DNA from: Candidatus Desulfarcum epimagneticum
GTDB lineage: Bacteria; Desulfobacterota; Desulfobacteria; Desulfobacterales; CR-1
Assembly: GCA_900659855.1 (NCBI GenBank)
Contig: CAACVI010000001.1
Coordinates: forward strand, 441,963 to 505,962
DNA: 64,000 nucleotides
Direction: 5' to 3'
Part shown: positions 42,722 to 52,686 of the stretch, in pieces
Layout of the letters: each line of letters starts with the position of its first letter
How positions within the stretch are numbered: position 1 is the first letter of the stretch
Translations under genes and position numbers: made by a program
Notes under the pieces: generated by a model
Database searches by the model: none
Told to the model about the DNA's origin: nothing
The model's input: only the letters and a program-made list of their open reading frames with translations

Positions 42722-44863
42722 TCACCCCCGCATCCAGGAATGGTAGCGCGCCACCCATTTTAACAGTTTTTCCGGTTTATGGGCTTTTTTCCACTCTCCG
42801 GCCGCGTATTTGTTGGCCTCGGCCATGGTGGGGTAAATATGGATGGCCCCCATGATTTTGTTCAGCCCCAGCCCGTGGGTCATGGCCAGGATGTATTCGG
42901 AAATCATGTCGCCGGCATGGGCCCCCACGATGGTGACGCCCAGAATTTTGTCCGAGCCCGGCGCCGTGAGGACCTTGACGAATCCGCGATCCTCGGAATC
43001 CGCGATGGCCCGGTCCAGATCGTCGATCCGGTAAACGGTTTTTTCACAGGCGATGTCTTTCTCGGCGGCCTCCAGCTCATTCAATCCCACCCGGGCGACC
43101 TCCGGATCGGTGTAGGAGCACCAGGGGATGGCGCTGTAATTGACTTTAAAGGTTTTGAATTTTCCGAACAGGGCGTTGACCGCCGCGTGCCACGCCTGGT
43201 GGGCGGCGATGTGCGTGAACTGGTACGGCCCGGCCACATCTCCGGCGCAGTAGATGTTGGGAAAATTCGTCTGGAGCAGCTCATTGGTCCGGGGGGTCCG
43301 GCGCTTTGAAATCTCAACGCCGATGTCCTCAAGGCCGAATCCCGTCACATTGGGCGCGCGCCCCACGGCCACGAGTATCTCATCAAAGGGCGCCCGAACC
43401 TCCCGGCCCTCATGCTCGCAGACCAGAATCTTTTCGTCCCCCTCGATCCGGACCTCTTTGGCCTGATGCCCGACCAGGACCCGGACGCCTTCGGATATGA
43501 ACGCGTCTTTCACCAGCTCCGAAACCTCAGGGTCTTCGCGGCCCATGATTCGTGGCGCCATTTCCACCTGGGTCACTTCTGATCCCAGTCGGGCGAAGGC
43601 CTGGGCCAGCTCGCACCCGATGGGACCGCCGCCCAGAACCGTCAGGCGTTTCGGGAGCTTTCGAAGCTCCCAGACATTGTCCGAGGTCAGGCAGGAGACC
43701 GAGTCCAGGCCCGGGATGGGCGGGACAAAGGGACGGGCGCCGGTGGCCACGATGATGTTCCGGGCGGTCAGGGTCCGGCTCCCGACCTCCACTTCAAAGG
43801 GGGACACGATCCGGGCATGGCCGCTGACGCATTCCACTCCCAGGGAGGAGTAGCGCTCCACGGAATCGTGGGGCGCCACCTTGTCGATGACCCGGCCCAC
43901 CCTTTCCATCACCTTCGCAAAGTCAAACTCCACCTCGCTTTTGTCAAACCCGAAGTCTTCGGCCCGTTTGGCGTATGACAGCATTTTGGCGGAGCGGATG
44001 AGCGCCTTGCTGGGCACGCAGCCGGTGTTTAAGCAGTCGCCGCCCATTTTATGGGCTTCGATCAGGACCACTTTGGCTTTCACCATGGCGGCCACGTAAG
44101 ACGAGACCAGGCCGGCCGAGCCCGCGCCGATCACCGCCAGATTGTAGTCAAACTTTTTGGGTTTTGAAAAAGGCTTGTACACCCGCCGGGCTTTGACAAT
44201 CGAGATGATTTTTTTGGCGATCAAAGGAAATATCCCCAGAAGGACGAATGAAAAAAGTAGCTCCGGCGACACGATCCCCTTTAACGATTCCAGTCTGCCG
44301 ATCTGGGTCCCGGCGTTGACATACACAAAGGCGCCCGGGAGCATGCCGATCTGGCTCACCAGGTAGAAAGAAAGGGTTTTGATGGGCGTGAGCCCCATGG
44401 CCAGGTTGATGATGAAAAAGGGAAAAATCGGAACCAGCCTTAAGGTGAACAGGTAAAACGCCCCGTCTTTTTCAACGCCCTGGTTGATGGCTTTGAGCCT
44501 GTCCCCGGATTTTTTCTGGACATATTCCCGCAAAAGAAAACGGGAGACCAGAAACGCCAGGGTCGCGCCGATGGAGCTGGCGAATGACGCCGCCAAAAGG
44601 CCCGTCCACACCCCGAAAAGGGCGCCCCCGGCAAGGGTCATCACGGCCGCGCCGGGAAGGGAGAGCGCGGCCATAGTGATGTAGGCGCCCACATAGACGG
44701 CCAGGGTGAAAAACCGGTTGACGGCGTAAAAATCCTGAAACGCCTTCTGGGTCTCCTTGAAATAGTCCAGGGTGAAATAGCGCTGGGCGCCTGAGGCGAA
44801 AAAAACAGTCACCAGGACCACAATCAAAAGAAAAATGATGATTTTGGCTTTTTTGCTTTTCAT
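42722..44863 (-). CDS. VTT/DedA membrane domain fused to pyridine nucleotide-disulfide oxidoreductase
   Basis: A 713-residue fusion. Residues 1-230 are a VTT (SNARE-associated, DedA/TVP38-type) membrane domain with about six helices and the GAAVMTLAGGALFG and FFIINLAMGLTPI motifs. Residues about 240-713 are a mercuric-reductase/dihydrolipoamide-dehydrogenase-like flavoprotein: FAD motif VIGAGSAGL, redox disulfide GGDCLNTGCVPSK, NAD(P) motif VLGGGPIGCELAQA, and the C-terminal HIYPTMAEA with the active-site His. It lacks a mercury-binding domain and the C-terminal Cys pair of MerA. It is thus an NAD(P)H:disulfide or quinone-type reductase held at the membrane. Substrate unknown. Confidence 0.92.
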   Translation of the reverse strand: MKSKKAKIIIFLLIVVLVTVFFASGAQRYFTLDYFKETQKAFQDFYAVNRFFTLAVYVGAYITMAALSLPGAAVMTLAGGALFGVWTGLLAASFASSIGATLAFLVSRFLLREYVQKKSGDRLKAINQGVEKDGAFYLFTLRLVPIFPFFIINLAMGLTPIKTLSFYLVSQIGMLPGAFVYVNAGTQIGRLESLKGIVSPELLFSFVLLGIFPLIAKKIISIVKARRVYKPFSKPKKFDYNLAVIGAGSAGLVSSYVAAMVKAKVVLIEAHKMGGDCLNTGCVPSKALIRSAKMLSYAKRAEDFGFDKSEVEFDFAKVMERVGRVIDKVAPHDSVERYSSLGVECVSGHARIVSPFEVEVGSRTLTARNIIVATGARPFVPPIPGLDSVSCLTSDNVWELRKLPKRLTVLGGGPIGCELAQAFARLGSEVTQVEMAPRIMGREDPEVSELVKDAFISEGVRVLVGHQAKEVRIEGDEKILVCEHEGREVRAPFDEILVAVGRAPNVTGFGLEDIGVEISKRRTPRTNELLQTNFPNIYCAGDVAGPYQFTHIAAHQAWHAAVNALFGKFKTFKVNYSAIPWCSYTDPEVARVGLNELEAAEKDIACEKTVYRIDDLDRAIADSEDRGFVKVLTAPGSDKILGVTIVGAHAGDMISEYILAMTHGLGLNKIMGAIHIYPTMAEANKYAAGEWKKAHKPEKLLKWVARYHSWMRG

Positions 44864-44988
44864 GGAGGACTCCTTTTTTTTGATATTTCCAGCCCGGGAC
44901 CCTGGCGTGAGAAACGAGCGGCGCGGGGCGCCGGGATATATTTTTGGGAGGCGGCGTTGGGTTTCGTTTTTTGATTCAGCCTGCCCGG

Positions 44989-45645
44989 CTAATCCAGCCG
45001 GCGCTCATTCCATGAAGCCCTTTGGGCTTCAAAAATCAGAAGACGATCTGAGGTTCGGACCATCGCTTTTCCGGACGCGGTTTTGATGGACCCGATGGTT
45101 TCCCGAAGCCCGAGCCGGATTTTAGAAAAAGACGAATTTCCGGTGGCCAGCGCCAGCGCCCGGCTGGATGTGACCGCCACGGCGATGTGTGTGTCGGCTT
45201 TGGCCGCGATCCGCTCATCGTGAAGCGGAATCGGGGTTTCAACAAATCGGCTGGAGGCGGCGTCAAAGGCCGCCACGCGGTTTCGGGTGGACAACAAAGC
45301 GATGTCGGAAGACAGGGACGCCGACGCCTCTTTTGATTCCTCGAGTTTCAAAGGCAGGGACCGCCAGCCGTTGGATGAAGGGGATATGGTCAGAAAACGC
45401 GACGGGGTCAGCGCCGCGCCCAGATCGCCCTTTGAGCCGCTCCACAGAACCTTCTCGTCTGTTTGAAGATCAATAGAAACGGTTTTTTTCCCCTGGATGA
45501 TGGCGATGATTTCGCTTTTCGATTCCACGATGTCAATCAAGTCTTCCATGTCTTCGCCGGCGTGTGAGGACAGGGCGAATCGCAGCGCGGCCAGGCAGAT
45601 CAGAATGACCGGGATTTTTCGGCTTTTCGAAATGGCGGGTCGCAT
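44989..45645 (-). CDS. Exported protein of unknown function
   Basis: A 218-residue protein, not recognised. Positions 1-29 form a signal peptide (IPVILICLAALRFALSSHAG). The rest shows repeated short strands with Ser/Ala-rich turns, as in IIAIIQGKKTVSIDLQTDEK, IALLSTRNRVAAFDAASS, IAVAVTSSRALALATGN, which looks like four or five blades of a small beta-propeller. It is upstream of the VTT-oxidoreductase fusion on the same strand with a 125-base gap. GGAG precedes the start. Confidence 0.65.
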   Translation of the reverse strand: MRPAISKSRKIPVILICLAALRFALSSHAGEDMEDLIDIVESKSEIIAIIQGKKTVSIDLQTDEKVLWSGSKGDLGAALTPSRFLTISPSSNGWRSLPLKLEESKEASASLSSDIALLSTRNRVAAFDAASSRFVETPIPLHDERIAAKADTHIAVAVTSSRALALATGNSSFSKIRLGLRETIGSIKTASGKAMVRTSDRLLIFEAQRASWNERRLD

Positions 45646-45668
45646 CTTTACGCTCCGGAATTATTCGT

Positions 45669-46085
45669 TTATGTTATTTGGGGGCTGATTAACTGGACTG
45701 TCGGGAAATATGCGCGGTATCTTGAAAGATCACGTGTTATTAAAGGCAGTTGAAAGATAGCGGCTTGCGCGCCGATATAAAAGTCGGGCAATGGAGATCG
45801 TTTCGCGCCTTTATTTTTTCGATACCTCAAAAAAGCTTTTCCGGCTAAAAACAATGCTTCTTTTGGAATTTGAAGCATCTGGAAGCCCGCTTGTTTTAAA
45901 GCGGACTCCAGCTCTTCAATTCTCTTAAAATCGACGGACACTTCAGAATATACAATTGGATTGATAAACAATTCTCCGACCGAGCTGAACTCCACCAGTC
46001 TGGATTCCGACCATTCGGCCCAGTTTGGATCATCCAGGAAAACGTCCAGGATAATGTTGGAATCAACCAGAACGCCTTTCATCAA
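45669..46085 (-). CDS. vapC: VapC-type PIN-domain toxin
   Basis: A 138-residue PIN-domain ribonuclease. The acidic metal-binding residues are visible: Asp in VDSNIILDVF, Glu in IVYSEVSV, Asp in PLPDFYIGAQA, and Asp in LITRDLSRYRAYFP. VapC toxins cut tRNA or rRNA. The gene starts four bases before the vapB stop, the usual order for this pair. Confidence 0.9.
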   Translation of the reverse strand: MMKGVLVDSNIILDVFLDDPNWAEWSESRLVEFSSVGELFINPIVYSEVSVDFKRIEELESALKQAGFQMLQIPKEALFLAGKAFLRYRKNKGAKRSPLPDFYIGAQAAIFQLPLITRDLSRYRAYFPTVQLISPQIT

Positions 46086-46306
46086 TCTTTCCTCGTCAAA
46101 GCCATTATCTCATCAGTAGTCATTTTGACAGTCGCGACGCCCCTCAATTTTCTGAATGTGCTGTTTCGGCTTCCCGCTTCTTCCTTTTTCACAATATAGA
46201 CACGATTTTTTTCCTCAACAAATTCGACTTCTGCAGCGGGAAGGATTCCCAGTTTTTTGCGAATATGATGGGGGATGGTGACTTGTCCTTTTGTTGTGAC
46301 ACGCAT
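46082..46306 (-). CDS. vapB: AbrB/MazE-type antitoxin VapB
   Basis: A 74-residue protein with the swapped-hairpin AbrB DNA-binding domain: MRVTTKGQVTIPHHIRKKLG, PAAEVEFVEEKNRVYIVKKE. The C-terminal part binds and blocks the PIN toxin that follows. It is expected to autorepress the pair. Confidence 0.9.
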   Translation of the reverse strand: MRVTTKGQVTIPHHIRKKLGILPAAEVEFVEEKNRVYIVKKEEAGSRNSTFRKLRGVATVKMTTDEIMALTRKD

Positions 46307-46340
46307 GGAGAGCCTCCGGTATGTTAAACATTAAAATTTC

Positions 46341-46361
46341 ATCCGGACCACAAATCCGGAT
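46341..46361. promoter_or_regulatory. Inverted repeat upstream of vapB, possible operator
   Basis: ATCCGG, nine bases, CCGGAT, 35 bases before the vapB start. Size and place would suit VapB autoregulation, but this is only a position-based guess. The remainder of the 364-base gap up to mntA holds the mntA promoter and nothing else I recognise. Confidence 0.35.
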
Positions 46362-46546
46362 ATCATCAAAAACAGGGTATTGTTTTCAATCCTGCCGAAA
46401 TTGGATATTCGGCAAGTAGCGCCTTTTTTTTAGACATGGCCGGACTCCCCTGTCGGGTTTGATTAAGCGGATCGGGTCACGCGCGACGGATGTGAAGCCA
46501 TAACATATCGCAAAAGAAACAAGGACGCAAGGGGCGTTTAATTTTA

Positions 46547-46575
46547 TTGACATCATTGGCAAATGTTTATATTTT
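46547..46575 (+). promoter_or_regulatory. Promoter of mntA-hepT
   Basis: TTGACA (46547-46552), 17 bases, TATTTT (46570-46575). It is followed by an AT-rich dyad AAAATTTAAAATTTT near 46608-46622 that could be an operator. Confidence 0.6.
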
Positions 46576-46670
46576 TTAAAATCGACATGTTGAGCTTGGC
46601 TTTGTTCAAAATTTAAAATTTTAACGCATGGCGCGCATGGGGTAAAAACCATAAAGAAGGATCGGGGAAA

Positions 46671-46961
46671 ATGGGAGAGATCGAAGCGATCAGAAACAGA
46701 CGAAATGATATTATCGAAATTTCAAGAAGGCGCGGCGCCACCAATATCCGGGTGATCGGATCAACGGCAAGGGGAGAGTCCGGTCAAAGCAGCGATTTTG
46801 ATTTCCTTGTTGATTTGGAGCCCGGGCGAAGTCTTCTGGACCACGCGTCCCTGGTTCTTGATCTGGAAAAGCTTCTTGGCCGGAAGGTGGATATAGCGGT
46901 CTCCAGCGGATTGCGCCAAAAAGTAAAGGAAAGGGTTCTAAAAGAGGCTGTTCCTTTATGA
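46671..46961 (+). CDS. mntA: MntA-type nucleotidyltransferase antitoxin
   Basis: A 96-residue minimal nucleotidyltransferase with the motif GSTARGESGQSSDFDFLVDL (GSx10DxD). MntA antitoxins silence HepT by adding AMP groups to a tyrosine of the toxin. The gene overlaps hepT by four bases. A good GGATCGGGGAAA site precedes the start. Confidence 0.92.
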   Translation: MGEIEAIRNRRNDIIEISRRRGATNIRVIGSTARGESGQSSDFDFLVDLEPGRSLLDHASLVLDLEKLLGRKVDIAVSSGLRQKVKERVLKEAVPL

Positions 46962-47296
46962 AGAAAGACAAAGAGCGGATTGAGGATATACTTGAGGCCA
47001 TTGACCGAATAGAGCGTTATTTTTTAAAGGGCCGCGAGGCGTTTGACGCCGACGAGCTGATCCAAATCTGGATGACACATCATATCCAGACCATCGGCGA
47101 AGCGGCGAGCCGCCTTTCCCGGGAGTTGCGAGACCATCATCCTGATATCCCCTGGTCCGCGATCATAGGCATGAGAAATATATTGGTCCATGATTATTTT
47201 GGAGTCGACCTTGAAGAGGTGTGGTCCACAGTCGAAAAAGACATTCCACAGCTGAAAAATGAAATGACAATCATTTTGGAAGAACAAGCGGATTAA
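46958..47296 (+). CDS. hepT: HepT-type HEPN ribonuclease toxin
   Basis: A 112-residue HEPN-domain protein with the catalytic Rx4-6H motif RNILVHDYF, here Rx4HxY, whose tyrosine is the target for AMPylation by MntA. It is all-helical, as expected. Such pairs are thought to cut tRNA or mRNA under stress or phage attack. It lies 365 bases from the divergent VapBC pair, so two independent toxin-antitoxin systems stand back to back. Confidence 0.92.
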   Translation: MKKDKERIEDILEAIDRIERYFLKGREAFDADELIQIWMTHHIQTIGEAASRLSRELRDHHPDIPWSAIIGMRNILVHDYFGVDLEEVWSTVEKDIPQLKNEMTIILEEQAD

Positions 47297-47363
47297 AGAC
47301 CCACCGGCCGTAAAACCTCCAATTTGACGCGTGAGAGGCGTCGCGTTTTTTTCCTGAAAAACC

Positions 47364-47597
47364 CTATCCCCCCCCCACAGGCGGGAACACCCCCAGGCGG
47401 TCTCCGTTTTGCAAAACAGACGAAAGGCTTTTCCTGATCCCGTTGATGAAGATGAGCTTGGCCTCGTCAAGGGGGACGCCCAGGCTTTTGAGGACGTCTT
47501 CGGCCGAGTCGCCGGGATTGACGGGAAAATGGTTTTTGTTTTCCGGCTCATAACGGGACAGGGACGCGAACAGATTGATTTCCACGATAGGGGGCAT
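47364..47597 (-). CDS. ThiS/MoaD-like ubiquitin-fold sulfur carrier
   Basis: A 77-residue beta-grasp protein with VEINLFASLSRYEP at the start, FINGIRKSLSSVLQNGDRLG and the end FPPVGGG. The terminal diglycine is the site where MoeB/ThiF-type enzymes form an adenylate and thiocarboxylate; here an extra glycine follows, so the tail is GGG rather than the strict GG. MoaD-like partners serve molybdopterin or tungstopterin synthesis, ThiS-like ones thiazole. It starts 15 bases after a long acyl-CoA dehydrogenase gene and appears cotranscribed with it, an unusual pair. Confidence 0.8.
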   Translation of the reverse strand: MPPIVEINLFASLSRYEPENKNHFPVNPGDSAEDVLKSLGVPLDEAKLIFINGIRKSLSSVLQNGDRLGVFPPVGGG

Positions 47598-47612
47598 TGG
47601 CTCCTCCTGTTT

Positions 47613-49427
<1,815 letters not shown>

Positions 49428-49448
49428 AATGTCGTTTTTCTCCTGAAG

Positions 49449-49486
49449 TTGGGTTTGTTGAGTTTATAGAGTTTGTTGGGTTTGGG
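49449..49486. repeat. Degenerate 9-bp tandem repeat, second patch
   Basis: TTGGGTTTG / TTGAGTTTA / TAGAGTTTG / TTGGGTTTG in a row: the reverse-complement type of the patch at 14503-14550. Both patches lie next to a repeat family A element. Confidence 0.75.
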
Positions 49487-49516
49487 GCCGGCTCAATAAA
49501 CCCTGTCTAAACTTTG

Positions 49517-49675
49517 ATAAACTCGTAAAAAAGCTTGGGATGGCTAAGTTAAAAATTCGATATACAAGGCGTAGGGGTTATTTTTAATCGAGGCAATACA
49601 TGTAGTATGCCTCGATTAAAAATAAGCGCTGCAACGCCGTAGATCGATTTTTTTACGACGCCATCAACTTTAACC
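49517..49675. repeat. Repeat family A, longest palindromic copy
   Basis: GATAAACTCGTAAAAAAGCT at the left; then arms AAAAATTCGATATACAAGGC ... TTTTTAATCGAGGCAATACA and the complementary TGTAGTATGCCTCGATTAAA ... TTTTTTTACGACGCCATCAA around the centre TACATGTA. It occupies much of the 559-base gap before glnD; the rest holds the sigma-54 promoter, a TTGACA with a nearby TAATAT, and AT-rich DNA. Confidence 0.92.
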
Positions 49676-49878
49676 GAATACGGAAAAAGAGTCAACGGTT
49701 TCGGTTTGGCGGGAACCGGAAAAAATTTTTAACGCGGGGTTTTCTTGACATGGATTACATTTTTGTAATATAGAGGAGTTAAAAATAACAAAAATGTATT
49801 TAATTGCGACTTGGTTCGATTTCAACAAAAAAATCACAACAATTTGAATTTAAATAAAAAACAATAAATCGACCATCA

Positions 49879-49894
49879 TGGCGCCGTTTTTGCA
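49879..49894 (+). promoter_or_regulatory. Sigma-54 promoter of the glnD-amtB-glnB-glnA cluster
   Basis: TGGCGCCGTTTTTGCA matches the -24/-12 consensus TGGCACGN4TTGCA with GG and GC at the correct distance. It lies 93 bases before glnD. This fits nitrogen control by an NtrC-type activator; upstream dyads such as ATTACATTTTTGTAAT near 49753 might be activator or other sites. Confidence 0.85.
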
Positions 49895-49986
49895 TACATA
49901 TATAAGCAAGCAGTCAGCATAGATGACGACCGGCGGGAAACCGGACACGCCGCCGGCGCGAAACGAAACATTTTCAATATCAAAGG

Positions 49987-52653
49987 ATGAATTCAGGAAT
50001 GAAGCCCGCGACCCAAACGGAAATCACGCCCCCGGAAGTCCATCTGGAGAAGGCCCGTCAAGAGCTGTTTGACCGGTTTTTGAAAAACAGGGCCCCGAAT
50101 TTTTTGATTGATCTGTCGTCTTTGTTTGACCGGTATTTTCAGGAGCGCTTTGAAAACAGCCGGGCCGGGCTTTTGATGGATATCCAGAAAAACCCCTGCG
50201 CCATCCTGGCCCTGGGAGGCTACGGCAGGCAGGAGCAGTGCCTGATGTCCGACATTGATCTTTTGTTTCTTTTTGAAAAGACCATCCCGCCGGGCGCTGA
50301 GGATCTGGTCCGGGAATTCATCCTTCCCCTGTGGGACATGGGGGTGGAGGTGGGGCACGCCACGCGGGCGCTCAAGGACTGCGTTGAGGACGCGAAAAAG
50401 GATGTCGCCACGCTCACCGCCATGCTCGACGCCCGTTTCATCTGCGGCATGTCCCGTCTGTACGTGGAGCTGACCGAAGTCTTAAGGAAGCGCCTTTACC
50501 GAAAAAATAAAAAACAGATCATCACGCGGATCGTGGAAAGAAACCTGGAGCGCCACAAGCGTTTCGGCGATTCCAGCTATCTGCTGGAGCCCCACCTCAA
50601 GGAGGGCCGGGGAGGGCTGAGGGACTACCACACCATGCTGTGGGTCTCGCGGGTCGCCGCCAACGTGGTCCGGCCCCGGGATCTGGTGTTTGAGGGTTTT
50701 TTGTCCCACAACGAATTCATCACGCTTGAAAAAGCCCTCCGGTTTATCTGGAGCGCCCGGAACCATCTGCATCATTTGAGCGGCAAGAAAAACGACCGCC
50801 TGCTCTTTGAGGACCAGATTAAAATGTCGGGGATTTTGAAAGTCAAAAAAAGAGGGGGCCTCAAGCCCGTTGAGATATTTCTGGCCGAGCTTCACGGCCA
50901 CATGGAATGGATCAAGCGGGCCTTCCTCGCGTTTATGGACGAGCCGGGCATTTGCGAGTTTGTGAAAAAAGGCCGCCGGCCGGGGAAAATCCTGATGCCC
51001 CGGGGGCTTAAAGCCGAAAAGGGAAGGCTGGATTTCGTCTCACCGGAGGCGGTTTTGAAATCGCCTTTTTTGATGATGAAAATTTTTGAGCAAAGCGTCG
51101 CGCTCAATATCCCCCTGTCCGTGGAATCATGGCGTCTGGTGGGCGAGTTTTTATACCGGGTGGATGAAAAATTTCGTTTTTCAAAGCGGGCGCTGGAGTC
51201 ATTTGAAAAAATACTGATGGCGCCCAACCAGAAATTCAATGTGTTAAACGAAATGCTCGACGCCGGTTTCCTGGTCAAATTCATTCCCGAGATGGCCGGG
51301 ATTGCCAATCGGATTCAGTACGATTCCTATCATTTGTACCCGGTGGACAAGCATCTGCTGCGCGCGGTCGAAATCATCCGGAATTTCGGGTCCCCAAAAG
51401 ACGCGACCGGGTGCGATTTATGCGCGATTTTTTACAAGTCCCTGAAAAAGAAACGCCTGCTTCTGTGGGCCGCGCTGCTTCACGACATCGGGAAAGGCAG
51501 CCTTGAGGGCGGCCATTCGGCGAGGGGGGCGGACATGGCCCGGGACATCCTGACTCCAAGGGGATTTTCCCAAAAGGACGTGGACACGGTGGTCTTTCTG
51601 GTCAAGCGGCACCTGCTTTTGCCCAAGGTCTCCTCCAGGCGGGACATCAACGACGAGCCCACGGTTTTGTCGTGCGCCCGGAAAATCAAGACCGTGGCCC
51701 GGCTCAAAATGCTCTACCTGCTTTCGGTGGGAGACGCGGCGGCCACGGGCCCCAACGCCTGGAACGAATGGAACCACTCGCTGATGAAGGAGCTGGTCTT
51801 CAAAATTTTAAAAATGCTGGAAAAAGGAAGCCTGGCCTCGGAGCGGGCGGACAGCCTGGTCAAAAAAAAGAAGCGGGAGATATCGGAAACCGCAGCCGTC
51901 TCTCCGGAACTCAAAGACCTGGATTTTTTAATTGAGGCCATGTCGCCCCGGTACCTTTTGCGCGTCAGGCCCGACGACATTCGCCGGCACATGGCGCTGT
52001 TTCGCCGCATGGGCGCCGAAGACTTCGACTGGGAGGTGGCGGGGGGGAGAAGGAGCGCCGTCAGGACCGTCACCATCTGCGCCAAAGACCGGCCCGGGCT
52101 CATGGCGGCCATCGCCGGGGTGTTTGCCGTGAACGGAATGGAAATACTCGAGGCCGCGGCCTTTACCTGGCAGAACGGCGTGGCGCTGGACGTGTTCAAA
52201 GTCCAGCCGCCCCCGGACATTATTTTTGAAAACGACAAGTGGGACAAGGCGAAAAAAGACCTTCAGCGGGCCCTGTCCGGGGACCTGGACCTGGGGGCGG
52301 CCCTGGAAAAAAGACGCCGGGCGTATCCGCCGGAGCGGCCCTGGCCTTCCGGGGAGGATGTGAAGGTGGTGGTGGACAACTCCGCCTCTGATTTTTTCAC
52401 CATCGTCGAGGTGGTGACCGGGTCTTTCAGCGGTCTTCTTTTTTGCATCACGGACGCGCTTTTCAGATCCGGTCTGGACGTGTGGGTGGCGAAAATCGGC
52501 CGGAAGGTGGAAAAAGTCTTTGATGTGTTTTATGTGCGGAATTTTGATGGGGAAAAGGCCGACGCCCCCGGGGATGAGGAGCGGATCGCGGAAGAGATAT
52601 CGCGCGCCGTCCGGGAAAAAAGGGAGGCCGCCGGAGCCATCCGGACTTTATGA
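49987..52653 (+). CDS. glnD: PII uridylyltransferase / uridylyl-removing enzyme
   Basis: GlnD senses glutamine and adds or removes UMP on PII. The 888-residue product shows the nucleotidyltransferase motif GGYGRQEQCLMSDIDLLFL near 77-95, the HD hydrolase domain with AALLHDIGKGSLEGGH near 498, and two C-terminal ACT domains (ICAKDRPGLMAAIAGVF near 700; a second near 800-870). All four parts are intact. It leads a cluster with its target PII (glnB) and the PII-gated transporter amtB. Confidence 0.95.
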   Translation: MNSGMKPATQTEITPPEVHLEKARQELFDRFLKNRAPNFLIDLSSLFDRYFQERFENSRAGLLMDIQKNPCAILALGGYGRQEQCLMSDIDLLFLFEKTIPPGAEDLVREFILPLWDMGVEVGHATRALKDCVEDAKKDVATLTAMLDARFICGMSRLYVELTEVLRKRLYRKNKKQIITRIVERNLERHKRFGDSSYLLEPHLKEGRGGLRDYHTMLWVSRVAANVVRPRDLVFEGFLSHNEFITLEKALRFIWSARNHLHHLSGKKNDRLLFEDQIKMSGILKVKKRGGLKPVEIFLAELHGHMEWIKRAFLAFMDEPGICEFVKKGRRPGKILMPRGLKAEKGRLDFVSPEAVLKSPFLMMKIFEQSVALNIPLSVESWRLVGEFLYRVDEKFRFSKRALESFEKILMAPNQKFNVLNEMLDAGFLVKFIPEMAGIANRIQYDSYHLYPVDKHLLRAVEIIRNFGSPKDATGCDLCAIFYKSLKKKRLLLWAALLHDIGKGSLEGGHSARGADMARDILTPRGFSQKDVDTVVFLVKRHLLLPKVSSRRDINDEPTVLSCARKIKTVARLKMLYLLSVGDAAATGPNAWNEWNHSLMKELVFKILKMLEKGSLASERADSLVKKKKREISETAAVSPELKDLDFLIEAMSPRYLLRVRPDDIRRHMALFRRMGAEDFDWEVAGGRRSAVRTVTICAKDRPGLMAAIAGVFAVNGMEILEAAAFTWQNGVALDVFKVQPPPDIIFENDKWDKAKKDLQRALSGDLDLGAALEKRRRAYPPERPWPSGEDVKVVVDNSASDFFTIVEVVTGSFSGLLFCITDALFRSGLDVWVAKIGRKVEKVFDVFYVRNFDGEKADAPGDEERIAEEISRAVREKREAAGAIRTL

Positions 52654-52686
52654 AAAATTTGGATGACAGGATAAGGAGAAATAATC

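Noticed and set aside
42722..44863. Mercuric reductase
   Set aside because: No N-terminal heavy-metal domain, no C-terminal cysteine pair, and no mer genes nearby.
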